In this document: in pieces, positions 1-9,423 of the stretch
How positions within the stretch are numbered: the stretch's first letter is position 1
Layout of the letters: every line of letters starts with the position of its first letter
Assembly (NCBI RefSeq): GCF_009258225.1
Contig: NZ_CP043617.1
Location: 992,001 to 1,056,000 of the forward strand
From: Sulfurimonas lithotrophica
Lineage (GTDB): Bacteria; Campylobacterota; Campylobacteria; Campylobacterales; Sulfurimonadaceae
Direction: 5' to 3'
DNA length: 64,000 bases
The notes under the pieces: generated by a model
Database searches by the model: none
Told to the model about the DNA's origin: nothing
The model's input: the letters and a program-made list of their open reading frames with translations, nothing else
Made by a program: the position numbers and the translations under genes

Positions 1-1611
1 GAAGAAAATAGAGAATCGGACATAATGTCTATGATGCTTTATGCTACACATAGCAGTGGAGTTATTTTAAGGGCATATGAACATTCATTTTTTCAAGAAA
101 ACAGTGATAAGATGGCAAAAATAGATCTTGTAAACGATGATAAAAATTTTGCTTCAATAATGACTCATGAGGGGAAAAAAGCTTCAACTGTAGGTATTAT
201 TCAAGAAGAAGAATCAAAAGTTTCTTCTAAAGAAGGAATAGTTTTATTAGAAGCCAGTTATATACCACCCGATATAATATCTAAAAAAATGCTAGATAAT
301 AAATTAGAATCAGGTCCTCTTTATTATAGAACTTCACGTGGAAGTGAACCTGAATTAAATAGAGGTTTAGATTTTTGTATAAAACTAGTTGAAGCAAATT
401 CAGATTCTACTACTTACGGCGGAACAATTGAATTGTGTGATAATTATGAAGAAATAATTGTTAGTGTTTCAAAGTCTGAGATAGATGAAATAGTAGGTGC
501 TAAGATTGATAAAACTAGAATAACAAAACTTCTAAAAGATCTTGGGTTTGATACGTCAAAATCTCAAGGAGATTCTTATGTTGTTTCAATACCTAGATAC
601 CGACACGATATTACAAACAAACAAGATATTGTTGAAGAGATAGTTCGTATGGTAGGGATTGATAATATTGAATCAAAACCTTTTGAGATTAGAGAAGAAA
701 ATCGTTTAGAGGATGATTATTTTTGGTATAAAAAAAGAAAAACATATAGGCATAAAGCTGCTTCATCAGGTTTTTTTGAGTCAATTCACTTTGTGTTTGA
801 CGAGAAAAAAGTTTTAAATGAATATGGTTTTAAAACATTAGACGATAAAAAAGACTTACTTAATCCAATAGCAAAAACATTAGATACCCTAAGACCTACG
901 CTTTTAACTTCTCTCTTAAAAGCAGCTTCTTCAAATGCAAAGAACGGGTATTCGTCTATTAAACTTTTTGAAGTCGGTTCTGTATTTTCAACTTCAAGAG
1001 AAGAAAGCGTGAAAATGTCTTTGCTTTTTAGCGGGACAGTTTCTAAAGACGGCATCCGAAATAACGGTAAGCCAAAAATGGTTGATTTTGGATTTTTTAC
1101 TCAAAAAATATCTGATATCGTAGGAGAGTTTGAGTTAGTGAAATATGAAACAACTCATAATCTTTCTCATAAGTATCAGTGTGGCGCAATAATACAAAAT
1201 AAAGAAAAAATAGGAGAGGTTTTTCGAGTTCATCCAAATGTCGAAAAAACATATGATTTAGATGTTACATATATGTGTGAACTTGATTTTGAAAAACTTG
1301 CATATACACTTAAAACTGCTATAAGTAGATCAAAGTATCAAGCTTCTCAAAAAGACTTAAGTTTAATTATGCCTAAATCGATGGATTATTCGGTAGTTAA
1401 AAAAGTCATTAGTGATGCAAAACCTGATGAAATAATAGAATTTTATCCCGTAGATAGGTATAGTGATAATGAATTGGGCGATAATATGAGTTTAACTATA
1501 CGTTTTGTCTTACAAAGAGATGACCGTACATTAGAAGAAGAAGATATCACATCATCTATGGAAGCGGTGTTGGAAGTATTGAAAAAAGAGTTAAAAATAG
1601 GTCTTAGATGA
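1..1611 (+). CDS. pheT: Phenylalanine-tRNA ligase beta subunit, 5'-truncated by window
   Basis: Beta chain of the alpha2-beta2 cytosolic enzyme that charges tRNA-Phe. The frame is open from base 1 with no start, so the gene begins upstream; about 536 codons of a usual 770-800 are present. What is visible is the B3/4 editing region (ASIMTHEG near the start, then the TSRGSEPELNRGLDF stretch that corresponds to the family's SSxRFERG motif), the B5 DNA-binding-like region, the catalytic-core-like domain (LNPIAKTLDTLRPTLL), and a C-terminal FDX-ACB anticodon-binding domain over the last 95 residues (YQASQKDLSL). The stop overlaps the aroA start by four bases (ATGA), so the two are translationally coupled. 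pheS is expected just upstream. Confidence 0.95.
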   Translation, partial: EENRESDIMSMMLYATHSSGVILRAYEHSFFQENSDKMAKIDLVNDDKNFASIMTHEGKKASTVGIIQEEESKVSSKEGIVLLEASYIPPDIISKKMLDNKLESGPLYYRTSRGSEPELNRGLDFCIKLVEANSDSTTYGGTIELCDNYEEIIVSVSKSEIDEIVGAKIDKTRITKLLKDLGFDTSKSQGDSYVVSIPRYRHDITNKQDIVEEIVRMVGIDNIESKPFEIREENRLEDDYFWYKKRKTYRHKAASSGFFESIHFVFDEKKVLNEYGFKTLDDKKDLLNPIAKTLDTLRPTLLTSLLKAASSNAKNGYSSIKLFEVGSVFSTSREESVKMSLLFSGTVSKDGIRNNGKPKMVDFGFFTQKISDIVGEFELVKYETTHNLSHKYQCGAIIQNKEKIGEVFRVHPNVEKTYDLDVTYMCELDFEKLAYTLKTAISRSKYQASQKDLSLIMPKSMDYSVVKKVISDAKPDEIIEFYPVDRYSDNELGDNMSLTIRFVLQRDDRTLEEEDITSSMEAVLEVLKKELKIGLR

Positions 1612-2888
1612 GCAAAATAGTAGTTAATCCAGTCGATAGTTTTTCACTGAATATTTCTGATATAGCACCGGATAAATCTATATCTCATAGAAGTGCTATG
1701 TTTTCAATGCTTGCAGATGGTGAGAGTCAAATAACGAATTTTTTAAGAGCAGAAGATACTATGAACTCTTTAAAAATAGTACAAAATCTTGGTGCTAATG
1801 TTGAAGATGACGGAGAGATTATTAAAATATCTTCAGACGGTATAAAAGAGCCATTTGAAATACTTGACTGTGGAAATTCCGGAACGGGTATGAGACTTTT
1901 TTGCGGGCTTCTTAGTTCCGCAAATGGTCATTTTGTTTTAACAGGTGACAAATACCTTCGTTCTCGCCCTATGAAGCGAGTTACAAGACCTTTGATGGAG
2001 ATAGGTGCAAAATTTGACGGTCGTGATGATGCGAACTTAGCTCCTCTTAGTATTCGAGGTGCTAAATTAAAAGCATTTAACTATAAAAGTGAAATTGCAT
2101 CTGCACAGGTTAAATCGTGTATGATATTAGCAGCATTAAGAGCCGATGGAGAGTGTACATATACTGAGCCTGAACTATCACGTGATCATACTGAGAGAAT
2201 GCTAAAAGGTATGGGAGCTGATGTAGTAGTTGATGGACTTAAGACTACTATCAAACCTATGAAAAAGCTTTTAAATCCACTTAGTATTCGTGTACCTGCT
2301 GATCCTTCATCTGCATTTTTCTTTGCCGTAGCTGCTGCGATAACTCCAGGAGCTGATGTTACTTTAGAAGGGATTACTCTTAATCCTACCCGTATCGAAG
2401 CTTTTAAAGCATTAGAACGTATGGGTGCAGATATAGTTTATGAAAAAACAGATGATAGGTATGAACCAATCGGTAATATAAAAGTTAAATATGCACCTCT
2501 AAAAGCTATAACGGTTGAAGATAATATCTCATGGCTTATAGATGAACTTCCTGCACTCTCAATCGCTTTTGCCTGTGCAGATGGAGAGAGTGTTGTTAAA
2601 AATGCAGAGGAGTTACGTGTAAAAGAGTCTGACAGAATATCAACCGTAGTAGAAGGTTTAAAAGCCTGTGGAATTAAGACAACAGAATATGAAGACGGTT
2701 ATACCGTGACGGGTGGAGAACTTAAAAGTTCTGTTGTTGATAGTGACGGTGATCATCGTATAGCCATGAGTTTTATAATTGCAGGACTTAGAAGCGGTAT
2801 GGAAGTAACAGATTTAGAATGTATAAATACCTCTTTTCCAAACTTTTTTGAGATTTTACAAAGAATAACGGAAATAAAAATAAACTAA
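1608..2888 (+). CDS. aroA: 3-phosphoshikimate 1-carboxyvinyltransferase (EPSP synthase)
   Basis: Transfers the enolpyruvyl group of PEP to shikimate-3-phosphate, the sixth step of the shikimate pathway, in the cytosol. At 426 residues the length is normal. Visible signatures are DKSISHRSAMF at the N-terminus, the PEP-loop NSGTGMRLFCGLL (the LFxGxxSxxGTAMRPL-type region), SRPMKRV, the shikimate-site SAQVKSCMILAAL, ESDRI and DHRIAMSF near the C-terminus. It overlaps pheT by four bases and is followed 43 bases later by ispH, in the classic Campylobacterota order pheT-aroA-ispH-rpsA. Confidence 0.96.
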   Translation: MSKIVVNPVDSFSLNISDIAPDKSISHRSAMFSMLADGESQITNFLRAEDTMNSLKIVQNLGANVEDDGEIIKISSDGIKEPFEILDCGNSGTGMRLFCGLLSSANGHFVLTGDKYLRSRPMKRVTRPLMEIGAKFDGRDDANLAPLSIRGAKLKAFNYKSEIASAQVKSCMILAALRADGECTYTEPELSRDHTERMLKGMGADVVVDGLKTTIKPMKKLLNPLSIRVPADPSSAFFFAVAAAITPGADVTLEGITLNPTRIEAFKALERMGADIVYEKTDDRYEPIGNIKVKYAPLKAITVEDNISWLIDELPALSIAFACADGESVVKNAEELRVKESDRISTVVEGLKACGIKTTEYEDGYTVTGGELKSSVVDSDGDHRIAMSFIIAGLRSGMEVTDLECINTSFPNFFEILQRITEIKIN

Positions 2889-2931
2889 ATTCATCTAAGA
2901 ATTTACTTCTTTGATGAAGGAGATGATAACG

Positions 2932-3762
2932 ATGCAGATACAACTTGCAGAAAATTATGGATTTTGTTTTGGGGTTAAGCGTGCCATTAAAATAGCTGAA
3001 GATAATAAAAATTCTTCTACTTATGGTCCATTAATACACAATTCAAAAGAGATTGCAAGACTTGAAGATGATTTTCAAGTCGGACTAACCGATAGTCATA
3101 AAGTATTTAAAGCCGGTGATAAGGCGATTGTTCGTACACACGGTATTCAAAAACAAGAACTCGAAGAACTTAAAAACAATAATGTAAACGTTGTAGATGC
3201 AACCTGTCCATATGTGACAAAACCCCAAGAGATAGCTCAAAATATGAGTGAAGCCGGTTATAGTGTCGTGATATTCGGAGATGAAGCACATCCTGAAATC
3301 AAAGGTGTAAAATCATATGCTACAAACGGAGCATTAGTCGTTACATCTTCTAAAGAATTACAAGATATAAAACTAAAAGAAAAAATAGCTTTGATAGCTC
3401 AAACGACCAGAAAAGTTGAAGACTATATGGAAGTTGCTAATTATTTAATTCCTAGATATAAAGAGGTCAGGGTTTTTAACACAATATGTAATGCAACTTT
3501 CGAGAATCAAGAAGCGGTGCTAAATCTTTCCAAAAAGGCAGATGTGATGCTTGTAATCGGTGGAAAAAATTCATCAAATACTAAACAACTCTTTAGTATC
3601 TCTAAAGATAATTGTGCTGATTCTTATCATATCGAAGATGAAAAAGATTTAGATTTTTCATGGTTTAAAAACAAAAAACTTTGTGGAATAAGTGCAGGTG
3701 CATCTACTCCTGATTGGATTATTCAAAACGTTATAGATACAATAGAATCAAAAATCGACTAA
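2932..3762 (+). CDS. ispH: 4-hydroxy-3-methylbut-2-enyl diphosphate reductase
   Basis: Last step of the MEP isoprenoid pathway, reducing HMBPP to IPP and DMAPP with an iron-sulfur cluster. The three cluster cysteines are present at about residues 12 (YGFCFGVKRA), 92 (DATCPYV) and 186 (NTICNATFENQ). In-frame starts also exist at 2911 (TTG) and 2914, but AAGGAG at 2917-2922 lies nine bases before the ATG at 2932, and MQIQLAENYGFCFGV is the family N-terminus, so 2932 is chosen, giving 276 residues. Probably cotranscribed with aroA. Confidence 0.95.
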   Translation: MQIQLAENYGFCFGVKRAIKIAEDNKNSSTYGPLIHNSKEIARLEDDFQVGLTDSHKVFKAGDKAIVRTHGIQKQELEELKNNNVNVVDATCPYVTKPQEIAQNMSEAGYSVVIFGDEAHPEIKGVKSYATNGALVVTSSKELQDIKLKEKIALIAQTTRKVEDYMEVANYLIPRYKEVRVFNTICNATFENQEAVLNLSKKADVMLVIGGKNSSNTKQLFSISKDNCADSYHIEDEKDLDFSWFKNKKLCGISAGASTPDWIIQNVIDTIESKID

Positions 3763-3811
3763 ATATTACTTGAAAATTATAATTTTTATAAAAAAGTAAC
3801 CATTTTTTGGA

Positions 3812-3817
3812 TATAAT
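3812..3817 (+). promoter_or_regulatory. -10 element of the rpsA promoter
   Basis: A perfect TATAAT preceded by a T-rich run, 32 bases before the rpsA ATG. There is no convincing -35 hexamer, which is usual for vegetative promoters in Campylobacterota. Predicted transcription start is near 3824, giving a leader of about 26 bases that contains AGAGGATAGG as ribosome-binding site. Confidence 0.6.
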
Positions 3818-3849
3818 CACGAAATTTTATATGTAACAGAGGATAGGTA

Positions 3850-5511
3850 ATGGCGTTCGATAACGAATCATTTGAGGAAGAAGAAAATTTTGCAGAGATG
3901 TTCGCTGCAAGTGAAAAGAAGCAAAGTGCAAGTAACCGTATAGTTGAAGGTGAAATTGTAGAGATTCAAGCTGATGACAATAGAGCATTAGTTGGTGTCG
4001 GTGATAAATCTGAAGGTATTTTAAACCTTGATGAGATTAAAGATGAAAACGGTGAACTTAAGTTTGGTTTAGGCGATAAAATCAAAGTAATGGTTACAGG
4101 ATACTACAATGAGCGTCCAAAAATCTCTTATAAAAAAGTATTAGAGCAAGAAAAAACACTTGATTTTATTGAAGCAAATAAAGATAACTTTGAAGATTTA
4201 ATTATTGAAGGTGTAATTACAAAGAAAAATCGTGGCGGTTATGTTGTAGAAGCAGACGCCGTTTCATTTTTCATGCCACGTTCATTAGCGGCTTTTAAAG
4301 ATAGCGATGATGTAATCGGTCGTAAAATCAAAGCACAAGTTATTAAAATTGATGAAGATGAAAACTCTATCGTAGTTTCACGTCGTAAACTTTTCAATGA
4401 AGAGCGTAAGAAGAAAAAAGAGATTATTGATAAACTAATGGAAGATGACGTAATCGTAGAAGGTGAGATTAAAAAAATCACTTCTTACGGTATGTTTGTT
4501 GATGTTGGAGGAGCTGACGGTCTTGTTCATTATAACGAGATCTCTTATAAAGGTCCTGTTAATCCTTCAAAACTATACAAAGAAGGTGATAAAGTTAATG
4601 TTAAAGCTATCGCTTACGACAAAGACAAACGTCATCTTTCACTTTCAATAAAAGCTGTTCAACCTGATCCATGGGCTGAAGTTGAATCTGAACTGGACGA
4701 AGGTGATACTATCACTGTAACTGTTTCAAATATTGAAGCATACGGTGTATTTGTTGACTTAGGAAACGACATAGAAGGTTTCTTACATATTTCTGAGATA
4801 TCTTGGGATAAAAATGTTAAAAATCCAAATGATTATTTAACAGTAGGTCAAGAGATTGATGTTGAAGTTATCGAGATTAATTCAGATACTCACAAACTTA
4901 GAGTTTCTCTTAAAAAACTTCTTCCAAAACCGTTTGATGAGTTTGTTAAAAATCATAAAGAAGGTGATATTGTTACAGGTACTGTTACATCTCTTACGGA
5001 CTTTGGTGCATTCGTTCGTATTGACGGTGTTGAAGGTCTTTTACATAACCAAGATATCTCTTGGGATAAAAACGTAAAATGTAAAGATGTTTTAAAATCG
5101 GGTGAAGAAGTTGAAGTTAAGATTGCTAAAATCAATGCTGATGATCAAAAAATCTCACTTAATCGTAAAACTCTTTTAGAGTCTCCTATTGATACTTTCT
5201 CAAAAAGCCACAAAGTAAATACTGCTATTACCGGTACAATCCGTGATATTAAAGATTTCGGTGTATTCGTATCGCTTGGTGATGGCGTAGATGCACTTAT
5301 CCGTGATGAGGATTTAGCTCCATTAAACAAAGAAGAGTTAGAAGTTGGTCAAGAGATTGAAGCTGCTATAGCCGTAATCGATACAAGACGTGATCGTATC
5401 CGTTTATCTGTTAAAAAATTAGACTATATTAAAAGCCAAGAGATTTTAGATGAGATTAATGATAATCAATCTCACTCTTTAGGTGATTTAATTAAAGATC
5501 AAATAAAGTAA
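3850..5511 (+). CDS. rpsA: 30S ribosomal protein S1
   Basis: mRNA-binding ribosomal protein needed for translation initiation. The 553 residues hold six S1 (OB-fold) repeats at about 30-98, 117-183, 199-268, 285-357, 371-442 and 457-524; the later ones show the typical YGVFVDLG / FLHISEISW pattern (for example GFLHISEISWDKNVKNP and GLLHNQDISWDKNVKC). The first two are divergent, as in other S1 proteins where they bind the ribosome. Start set by AGAGGATAGG six bases upstream. It has its own promoter and is followed by a one-base gap to the next gene, so at least two downstream genes probably share its transcript. Confidence 0.95.
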   Translation: MAFDNESFEEEENFAEMFAASEKKQSASNRIVEGEIVEIQADDNRALVGVGDKSEGILNLDEIKDENGELKFGLGDKIKVMVTGYYNERPKISYKKVLEQEKTLDFIEANKDNFEDLIIEGVITKKNRGGYVVEADAVSFFMPRSLAAFKDSDDVIGRKIKAQVIKIDEDENSIVVSRRKLFNEERKKKKEIIDKLMEDDVIVEGEIKKITSYGMFVDVGGADGLVHYNEISYKGPVNPSKLYKEGDKVNVKAIAYDKDKRHLSLSIKAVQPDPWAEVESELDEGDTITVTVSNIEAYGVFVDLGNDIEGFLHISEISWDKNVKNPNDYLTVGQEIDVEVIEINSDTHKLRVSLKKLLPKPFDEFVKNHKEGDIVTGTVTSLTDFGAFVRIDGVEGLLHNQDISWDKNVKCKDVLKSGEEVEVKIAKINADDQKISLNRKTLLESPIDTFSKSHKVNTAITGTIRDIKDFGVFVSLGDGVDALIRDEDLAPLNKEELEVGQEIEAAIAVIDTRRDRIRLSVKKLDYIKSQEILDEINDNQSHSLGDLIKDQIK

Positions 5512-5512
5512 G

Positions 5513-5992
5513 ATGCATACTGTATTAAAATGGTTTACTCCTCTCATTGGGATTGGAGTAATCATTTTTGTTGTAATCTTTTTAATAAATATTAACTCTC
5601 ATGAAAGAATTAAAGAGTTAGAACCGCTTTCTCGAAAAAGTACTACTGCTAAACCAAAAAATGAAAAGGTTTGGTTAGAACACTTTTCTGATACTCAAAG
5701 ATTAGGGTATTTTTATCCTGTTAATGAAGTATATATAAAAACTTCTTTAGATAAAAAGATACTAAATAAAACTGTATATAGATTATCTGCTTCACTTATA
5801 GATCCATATCAGTTATTTTGTTTAAAAGAAGAGCTGAATCAGCATAAGTTAAAGTATTATCTCAAAAGAGATAAAAACGGAGTATTATTAGATATATACT
5901 CTCAAGACAAACCTAAACTAAGTTCATTAGTTAAAGTTTTAAAAAACTACCAAATAGAGGCGAGTATTTCGCTATATAAAGAGGACAAATAA
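5513..5992 (+). CDS. Unknown single-span membrane protein between rpsA and serA
   Basis: A 159-residue protein with one strongly hydrophobic N-terminal segment at about 8-28 (LIGIGVIIFVVIFLI), then a charged, Lys-rich soluble part of about 130 residues with no cysteine pair or recognisable catalytic motif. The C-terminal portion, with LDIYSQDKPKLSSLVKVLKN, has the alternating pattern of a small alpha/beta domain, comparable to SPOR-like folds, but I cannot assign it. It begins one base after the rpsA stop and its stop abuts the serA ATG, so it is almost certainly translated as part of that operon. Topology suggests an N-in, periplasmic C-terminal domain. Confidence 0.8.
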   Translation: MHTVLKWFTPLIGIGVIIFVVIFLININSHERIKELEPLSRKSTTAKPKNEKVWLEHFSDTQRLGYFYPVNEVYIKTSLDKKILNKTVYRLSASLIDPYQLFCLKEELNQHKLKYYLKRDKNGVLLDIYSQDKPKLSSLVKVLKNYQIEASISLYKEDK

Positions 5993-7582
5993 ATGCAAAA
6001 ACATACTATAGTAGTTTGTGACCATATTCATGATGCCGGTCTTGAAATGTTAAAAAATGATGAAAACATAAACTATGTTTTCGCAGCCGATGTTGATAAG
6101 ACTGAACTTGTAGAAAAAATTATCCCAACTGCCGATGTTGCAATTACAAGAAGTTCAACAGATGTAGATGAGTTTTTTATCTCACATGCAAAAAATTTAA
6201 AAGCTGTTGTTCGTGCAGGTGTAGGTGTTGATAATGTAGATATTCCTGGATGTTCAAAAGAGGGTATTATAGTTATGAACGTACCTACTGCAAATACCAT
6301 TGCTGCCGTTGAACTTACAATGGCTCATATGCTCTCATGTATGAGAATGTTTCCATACTCTCACAATCATTTAAAACAAGAGCGTATATGGAAGCGTGAA
6401 AAGTGGTACGGATATGAGCTTAAAGGCAAAAAACTCGGTGTAATCGGTTTTGGTAACATCGGTAGTCGTGTTGCTAAGCGTGCTAAGGCTTTTGAGATGG
6501 ATATTGTTGCATATGATCCATATATTCATCCATCTAAAGTAACTGACTTGGATATGACATATACTAAAAACTTCGATGATATTTTAGCTTGTGACATCAT
6601 TACTATACACACACCTAAAAATAAAGAAACTATAGATATTATCAATGAAGCTGAAATAGCTAAAATGAAAGACGGTGTAGTTTTAGTTAACTGTGCACGT
6701 GGTGGTCTTTATAATGAAGATGCACTATACAACAATCTAAAAAGCGGTAAAATCCGTTTTGCGGGTATAGATGTATTTATTAAAGAACCTGCAACTGACC
6801 ATCCATTACTTGACTTGGATAATGTAACTGTTTCACCACACCTTGGTGCTAACACTTATGAGTCTCAGTATAATATCGGTACTCAAGCTGCTCAAAATGC
6901 TATTGAAGCTGCAAAAGGCATAGCTTATCCCCATGCTATGAATTTACCGATAGATGAAACTACTATCCCTTCATTTGTAAAACCGTTTTTAGAGATGGGG
7001 CAAAAGATCGGTTTCTTAGAGTCTCAAATGAATAAAAGCCAGATCGTGTCTATAAAAGTAAGCGGATACGGTGAGATCGGTAAATATGTAGATTCACTTT
7101 CAACTTTTGTTGCAGTCGGTGCAATGAGTGAAAATTCTAGCGATACTATTAACTATGTAAATGCCGACTTTATAGCAAAAGAGAAGGGCATAGAGATATC
7201 AAGTGAAGATTGCGGTGATTCTAGTGTATATAAAAACCTAATAACTATTAAACTTACAACTGCCGAGGGTACTACTACTATCAGCGGTACTATATTTGAT
7301 GACAATGTTCAACGTCTTGTTGCGATTGACGGTTTTGATATTGAAGTGGCACTTCGCGGTAATATGATTATGTTTAAAAATACTGACGTTCCTGGCGTAA
7401 TCGGCAGTGTAGGTATGGTTTTAGCAAATAACAATGTTAATATTGCAGATTTTTCATTGGCTAGAAATACACAGGGCAATGCTTTAGCTGTAGTGCTTGT
7501 TGATAATGCAGTTAACGATGCTACAATAAAAGAGTTATCTGACTTAGAAGCTTGTCTAAGTGTAAGTTACGCTTCTATATAA
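5993..7582 (+). CDS. serA: D-3-phosphoglycerate dehydrogenase, long form with ACT domain
   Basis: Oxidises 3-phosphoglycerate to 3-phosphohydroxypyruvate, the first step of serine synthesis. At 529 residues this is the long form: substrate domain, NAD domain with GVIGFGNIGSRVAKRAK, catalytic Arg in NCARGGLYNEDAL, the Glu in KEPATDHPLL and the catalytic His in VSPHLGANTYESQ; then an ASB domain; then a C-terminal ACT domain from about 455 (MFKNTDVPGVIGSVG), which in relatives binds serine for feedback inhibition. The ATG directly follows the stop of the preceding gene. A hairpin follows at 7605-7630. Confidence 0.96.
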   Translation: MQKHTIVVCDHIHDAGLEMLKNDENINYVFAADVDKTELVEKIIPTADVAITRSSTDVDEFFISHAKNLKAVVRAGVGVDNVDIPGCSKEGIIVMNVPTANTIAAVELTMAHMLSCMRMFPYSHNHLKQERIWKREKWYGYELKGKKLGVIGFGNIGSRVAKRAKAFEMDIVAYDPYIHPSKVTDLDMTYTKNFDDILACDIITIHTPKNKETIDIINEAEIAKMKDGVVLVNCARGGLYNEDALYNNLKSGKIRFAGIDVFIKEPATDHPLLDLDNVTVSPHLGANTYESQYNIGTQAAQNAIEAAKGIAYPHAMNLPIDETTIPSFVKPFLEMGQKIGFLESQMNKSQIVSIKVSGYGEIGKYVDSLSTFVAVGAMSENSSDTINYVNADFIAKEKGIEISSEDCGDSSVYKNLITIKLTTAEGTTTISGTIFDDNVQRLVAIDGFDIEVALRGNMIMFKNTDVPGVIGSVGMVLANNNVNIADFSLARNTQGNALAVVLVDNAVNDATIKELSDLEACLSVSYASI

Positions 7583-7604
7583 TAAATAAAGTTCCTCTTC
7601 TTAA

Positions 7605-7630
7605 TTACTCTACTTTTTAAAGTAGGGTAA
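7605..7630 (+). terminator. Hairpin after serA, probable transcript end
   Basis: A 12-bp stem (TTACTCTACTTT / AAAGTAGGGTAA, one G-T pair) around a TT loop, 23 bases after the serA stop. The bases immediately after the stem are not a clean U-tract, so this may be a weak or factor-assisted terminator. Confidence 0.5.
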
Positions 7631-7696
7631 GTCTCCTCAATAAAACAATTTTATAAAATAGTAATAATATTTTCAGAAAACAGAAATAAAATAAGA

Positions 7697-7723
7697 CAAT
7701 AAGTTATGTAAAATAACTTATTG
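7697..7723. terminator. Perfect 11-bp hairpin between convergent serA and efflux operons
   Basis: CAATAAGTTAT and its exact complement ATAACTTATTG enclose a five-base loop. It lies just past the end of the minus-strand RND gene (stop at 7732) and, on that strand, is followed by TCTTATTTTATTT, which is T-rich. It can serve as terminator for the efflux operon and possibly in both directions. Confidence 0.6.
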
Positions 7724-7731
7724 AATGAAGA

Positions 7732-9423
7732 TTATATATCTTTTGTTTTATCCATTAAAATCGGAATAAATATCAAAGATACGATAACTGCAGCTACAGT
7801 ACCTGAAATAAGTGCTACACCAAGACCGCCAAATACAGGGTCACTCGCTAAAAGTGCAGAACCAAGGATAATTGCGATTGCCGTCAGCATAATAGGTTTC
7901 GCCCTTGTAGCACTTGCTATAGCAATAGCACGTCTTTTCTCTATAGCTTTTTCTTCTATAAGAGATTTTGCAAAATCAATTAAAAGTAAAGAGTTTCTTG
8001 AACTGATTCCCATAAGTGCGATAAACCCTATCAGTGAAGTCGCAGTCAAAAAGAATGTCTCGGTCGTAACCAGATCAGCTACCCAGTGTCCTATAATAAC
8101 ACCTATGATAGATAAGAAACTACCACCGAGTACTATACCGCTAAGTGCAAAAGATTTATAGTAAACTACAAGAAGTAAGAAAATCAATATAAGTGCAGCG
8201 ATAAAAGCAGCTCCTAAATCTCTAAAAGTATCTAGTGTAACTTTCATCTCTCCGTCCCAGCGGAGTAGATACTCTTCACCGTCAGTTTTGTCTTTAAGTT
8301 TTAAGTCAAACATATAAGTTGTTATTCCATCAACTTTGCTTACTTTATATTTATCTGAAAATTTTTCTATCATAATATCTCTAGCTTCAAGAAGCGGATA
8401 TACTTGGGATACCATATCTGTCTCAGCTACAACATTTACCATCGTCTTTAAGTTTTTATGATAAATCATAGGTGAACTTTGACCTTCTTCAATAGCTACG
8501 ACTTCAGTAAGCGGTATCATCATACCGTTTTTATTCATAAGACTTAATTGGCTCAGTTTAGCCTTTAAAGAAGATATTGTATTTGAGTTGATTTTTTGAC
8601 TTTCATCACTAAGTGAGACAAATATAGATATTTGATCATTCAAGTCAATAGTATTTTTAACAGCTACACCCATACCTTCAAATGCAAGATAGAGTATTTG
8701 ATTCACTTGTTCAACACTTAAACCGCTTTTACTTATTTTATCCGATATAGGGACAAGTTGGTATTTTTTATAACTCTCGTCAGCCATAACATCTACATCT
8801 ACTAAACCTTCTGTATTTTTTAGGATACTTGCAACATCGCGACTTAGTTCAATAACTTTTTGATTATCTTTACCATATACTTCAACAACTATAGATGCAA
8901 GAGTAGGAGGGCCTGCAGGCATCTCTATCATCTTAATGTTTGTACCTTCAACTAAAGGGATACATTTATCTTTTATTACGGGACGAAGCCTTTGTACCAT
9001 GTTAAACGACTTATCGTCTCTAGTATGTTTATCTGTAAGATTTACAACAATCTCAGCAAACTGTTCACCTATCTTCATTCCGCTGCCTTTTACAAGCCCT
9101 GCATAATCAAGAGGTGAGCCTTGTCCCAAAAACAACTCTAAATCTGTTACATGTTCTTCTTTTTGTAAAATACCTACGGTACATTCACTTACCGCTTTTG
9201 TTTGATCTATTGAACTACCGTTTGGAGTGTCAATATATACCGTGAAAGTATTTGTACTTTTTCCCGGAAGCATTTTGGCTAAAACTATTTTTGTAGGAAA
9301 CATCATAATTGAGCCAACAAAAAATAGAGCAACAAGTCCAAAAACAATTAATGTTTTTTTAGGGTTGTCTAAAATACCATATACAAACTCTTCAAATTTT
9401 TTACCTTGATGTTCGTGACCCAT
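7732..9423 (-). CDS. RND efflux pump, C-terminal half as separate gene
   Basis: Second half of an inner-membrane resistance-nodulation-division transporter of the hydrophobe/amphiphile type. The 563 residues start with a cytoplasmic His-containing leader (MGHEHQGKKFEE), then a TM7 equivalent at about 24-44, the second periplasmic porter/docking region to about 390, and the last five membrane spans. The TM10 equivalent reads GISSRNSLLLIDF, with Arg476 where AcrB has its relay Lys940. The start ATG shares its A with the TAA of the upstream gene (TAATG), and AAGGAGG sits seven bases before it inside that gene, so it is translationally coupled. Normal family members are one chain of about 1,050-1,100 residues; the two halves sum to 1,095. 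Confidence 0.9.
   Translation of the reverse strand: MGHEHQGKKFEEFVYGILDNPKKTLIVFGLVALFFVGSIMMFPTKIVLAKMLPGKSTNTFTVYIDTPNGSSIDQTKAVSECTVGILQKEEHVTDLELFLGQGSPLDYAGLVKGSGMKIGEQFAEIVVNLTDKHTRDDKSFNMVQRLRPVIKDKCIPLVEGTNIKMIEMPAGPPTLASIVVEVYGKDNQKVIELSRDVASILKNTEGLVDVDVMADESYKKYQLVPISDKISKSGLSVEQVNQILYLAFEGMGVAVKNTIDLNDQISIFVSLSDESQKINSNTISSLKAKLSQLSLMNKNGMMIPLTEVVAIEEGQSSPMIYHKNLKTMVNVVAETDMVSQVYPLLEARDIMIEKFSDKYKVSKVDGITTYMFDLKLKDKTDGEEYLLRWDGEMKVTLDTFRDLGAAFIAALILIFLLLVVYYKSFALSGIVLGGSFLSIIGVIIGHWVADLVTTETFFLTATSLIGFIALMGISSRNSLLLIDFAKSLIEEKAIEKRRAIAIASATRAKPIMLTAIAIILGSALLASDPVFGGLGVALISGTVAAVIVSLIFIPILMDKTKDI

Noticed and set aside
29-400. PheT N-terminal truncation as a pseudogene
   Set aside because: The frame is open to base 1 and the sequence begins inside the B3/4 domain, so the missing part is cut by the window, not lost.
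7721-8161. 146-codon plus-strand ORF opposite the end of the RND C-terminal gene
   Set aside because: It is antisense to a clear pump coding region, has Ala/Ile/Ser-rich low-complexity sequence typical of a mirrored membrane segment, and starts within the terminator hairpin.
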